A DNA stretch of 7,064 nucleotides from Pseudomonadota bacterium. GTDB lineage: Bacteria > Pseudomonadota > Alphaproteobacteria > Rhizobiales > Xanthobacteraceae. Shown here in pieces: positions 6,303-7,064 of this stretch. Position 1 is the first letter of the stretch. Each line of letters begins with the position of its first letter. The position numbers and the translations under genes were made by a program. The notes beneath the pieces were generated by a model. That model saw only the letters and a list, made by a program, of their open reading frames with translations, made no database searches and was not told the DNA's origin. The stretch lies in NCBI GenBank assembly GCA_023430245.1, contig JAEZBA010000275.1:1-7064 (forward strand), read 5' to 3'.

Positions 6303-7064
6303 CTAATCAAGCTCGCGGCCGGTGACAACCGACAATTCACGCATCAGCTTCGGCGAAATCTGACCGGTGACCGGCAACCTGCGCGCGCGCTCGAACTGCT
6401 CGATCGCCGCTTTGGTTTCCGGCCCGTAGGTGCCATTCGGCTTGAACTGACCATAGCCGTAATCCGTCAGCGCCCGCTGGACCGCGAATATCCGCTTCGA
6501 CGATGGCGCGATCAGTTCGGCGATCGGATCGGTGGCGACCGGCTGTGGCGCCGCGGCGCGCTGCTGCGACCCGGCCTTGGCCTGCGACCGGCTGACCGCG
6601 CGCAGAAACACCTCGTTCGGTTCGCCGCCGGGCCGCAAGCCCGAGGCCTGCTCGAAGTCGCGCATGGCTGCATTGGTCTTGGGACCGAAGACGCCGTCAG
6701 GCGCACCGTCGTAAAATCCGCGACGGCTGAGTTCACGCTGGATGTCGGCGACGACCTCGTTGCGCGGTCTTGGCGCCGATGGCTGTTCGGCTGCCCTCTC
6801 CGCCTCCATCCTGGCCATCTCGGCCCTGAGCGCGTCGGTCTTCGCGGGTTCCGTCTTAATCGGCTCGATCGCGGCCGGTCGGCTCTTCGGAAGCGCGGCC
6901 TGAGGCGGCGGTCCGGTCAGCTCCTGCCCGACGACGCGAATCGATTTAGGAGCGGCCGTCGCCGCCGCGCGCTTGTCTGCAAACAGTGGCGCCGGGTGCC
7001 GGCCGGTCTGCAGGAAAGCTGCATTGGCAATCACGACGGACAGCGCCAGGGCCGCAATCACGGC
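6303..7064 (-). CDS. Peptidoglycan-binding domain protein, two PG_binding_1 repeats (5' end outside window)
   Basis: At least 253 codons are present and the frame is open through the right edge. The first visible residues (VIAALALSVVIANAAFL) are a membrane segment that probably lies after a cytoplasmic N-terminus beyond the window, so the GTG at 7061 is unlikely to be the start. Numbering from that GTG, a Pro/Ala-rich linker with a charged helix (about 76-92, DALRAEMARMEAERAAE) leads to two PG_binding_1 domains. The first is at about 101-157 (VVADIQRELSRRGFYDG, then GVFGPKTNAAMRDFEQ); the second at about 188-244 (IFAVQRALTDYGYG, then GTYGPETKAAIEQFER). These three-helix domains bind peptidoglycan, so the protein probably tethers the inner membrane to the wall. 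No hydrolase or other catalytic domain is visible. The DUF1491 gene lies just downstream. Confidence 0.88.
   Translation of the reverse strand, partial: AVIAALALSVVIANAAFLQTGRHPAPLFADKRAAATAAPKSIRVVGQELTGPPPQAALPKSRPAAIEPIKTEPAKTDALRAEMARMEAERAAEQPSAPRPRNEVVADIQRELSRRGFYDGAPDGVFGPKTNAAMRDFEQASGLRPGGEPNEVFLRAVSRSQAKAGSQQRAAAPQPVATDPIAELIAPSSKRIFAVQRALTDYGYGQFKPNGTYGPETKAAIEQFERARRLPVTGQISPKLMRELSVVTGRELD

Overview
The window looks like ordinary chromosomal sequence of an alphaproteobacterium in the Bradyrhizobium / Rhodopseudomonas / Nitrobacter group (Hyphomicrobiales). This rests on high GC content, frequent GTG starts, and a gene set typical of that group (DUF1214, DUF1254, DUF2336 and DUF1491 proteins beside cell-wall genes). 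The placement is inferred from protein character, not from a database search. I see no mobile element, tRNA, rRNA, CRISPR array or phage gene.

Layout. Positions 1-355 are mostly non-coding, GC-rich and rich in inverted repeats. A plus-strand cluster follows: a bifunctional class A penicillin-binding protein (356-2608), a membrane-anchored DUF1214 protein (2668-3246) and a membrane-anchored DUF1254 protein (3257-3808). The two DUF genes are tightly coupled. A good alphaproteobacterial sigma-70-like promoter lies across the PBP stop codon, so the pair may also be transcribed separately. Converging on them from the minus strand is a two-gene unit: a 64-residue small protein (4754-4560) whose stop overlaps the GTG start of a candidate lipoprotein of unknown family (4563-3814). 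Divergent from that unit is a DUF2336 protein (4881-5888), preceded by a candidate CtrA-binding site. It converges on a second minus-strand unit: a peptidoglycan-binding-domain protein that runs off the right edge (7064-6303), then a DUF1491 protein (6243-5896).

Common theme. At least four products are predicted to act in the periplasm or envelope: the PBP that polymerises and cross-links peptidoglycan, the DUF1214/DUF1254 pair, the candidate lipoprotein, and the protein with two PG_binding_1 repeats. Whether they work together is inference from proximity. The most notable points are the split DUF1214/DUF1254 pair with its own promoter, a matching pair of cysteines in each product of the PBP cluster, the possible CtrA input to the DUF2336 gene, and the uncharacterised small-protein/lipoprotein unit. 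I found no convincing evidence of a wholly new system.
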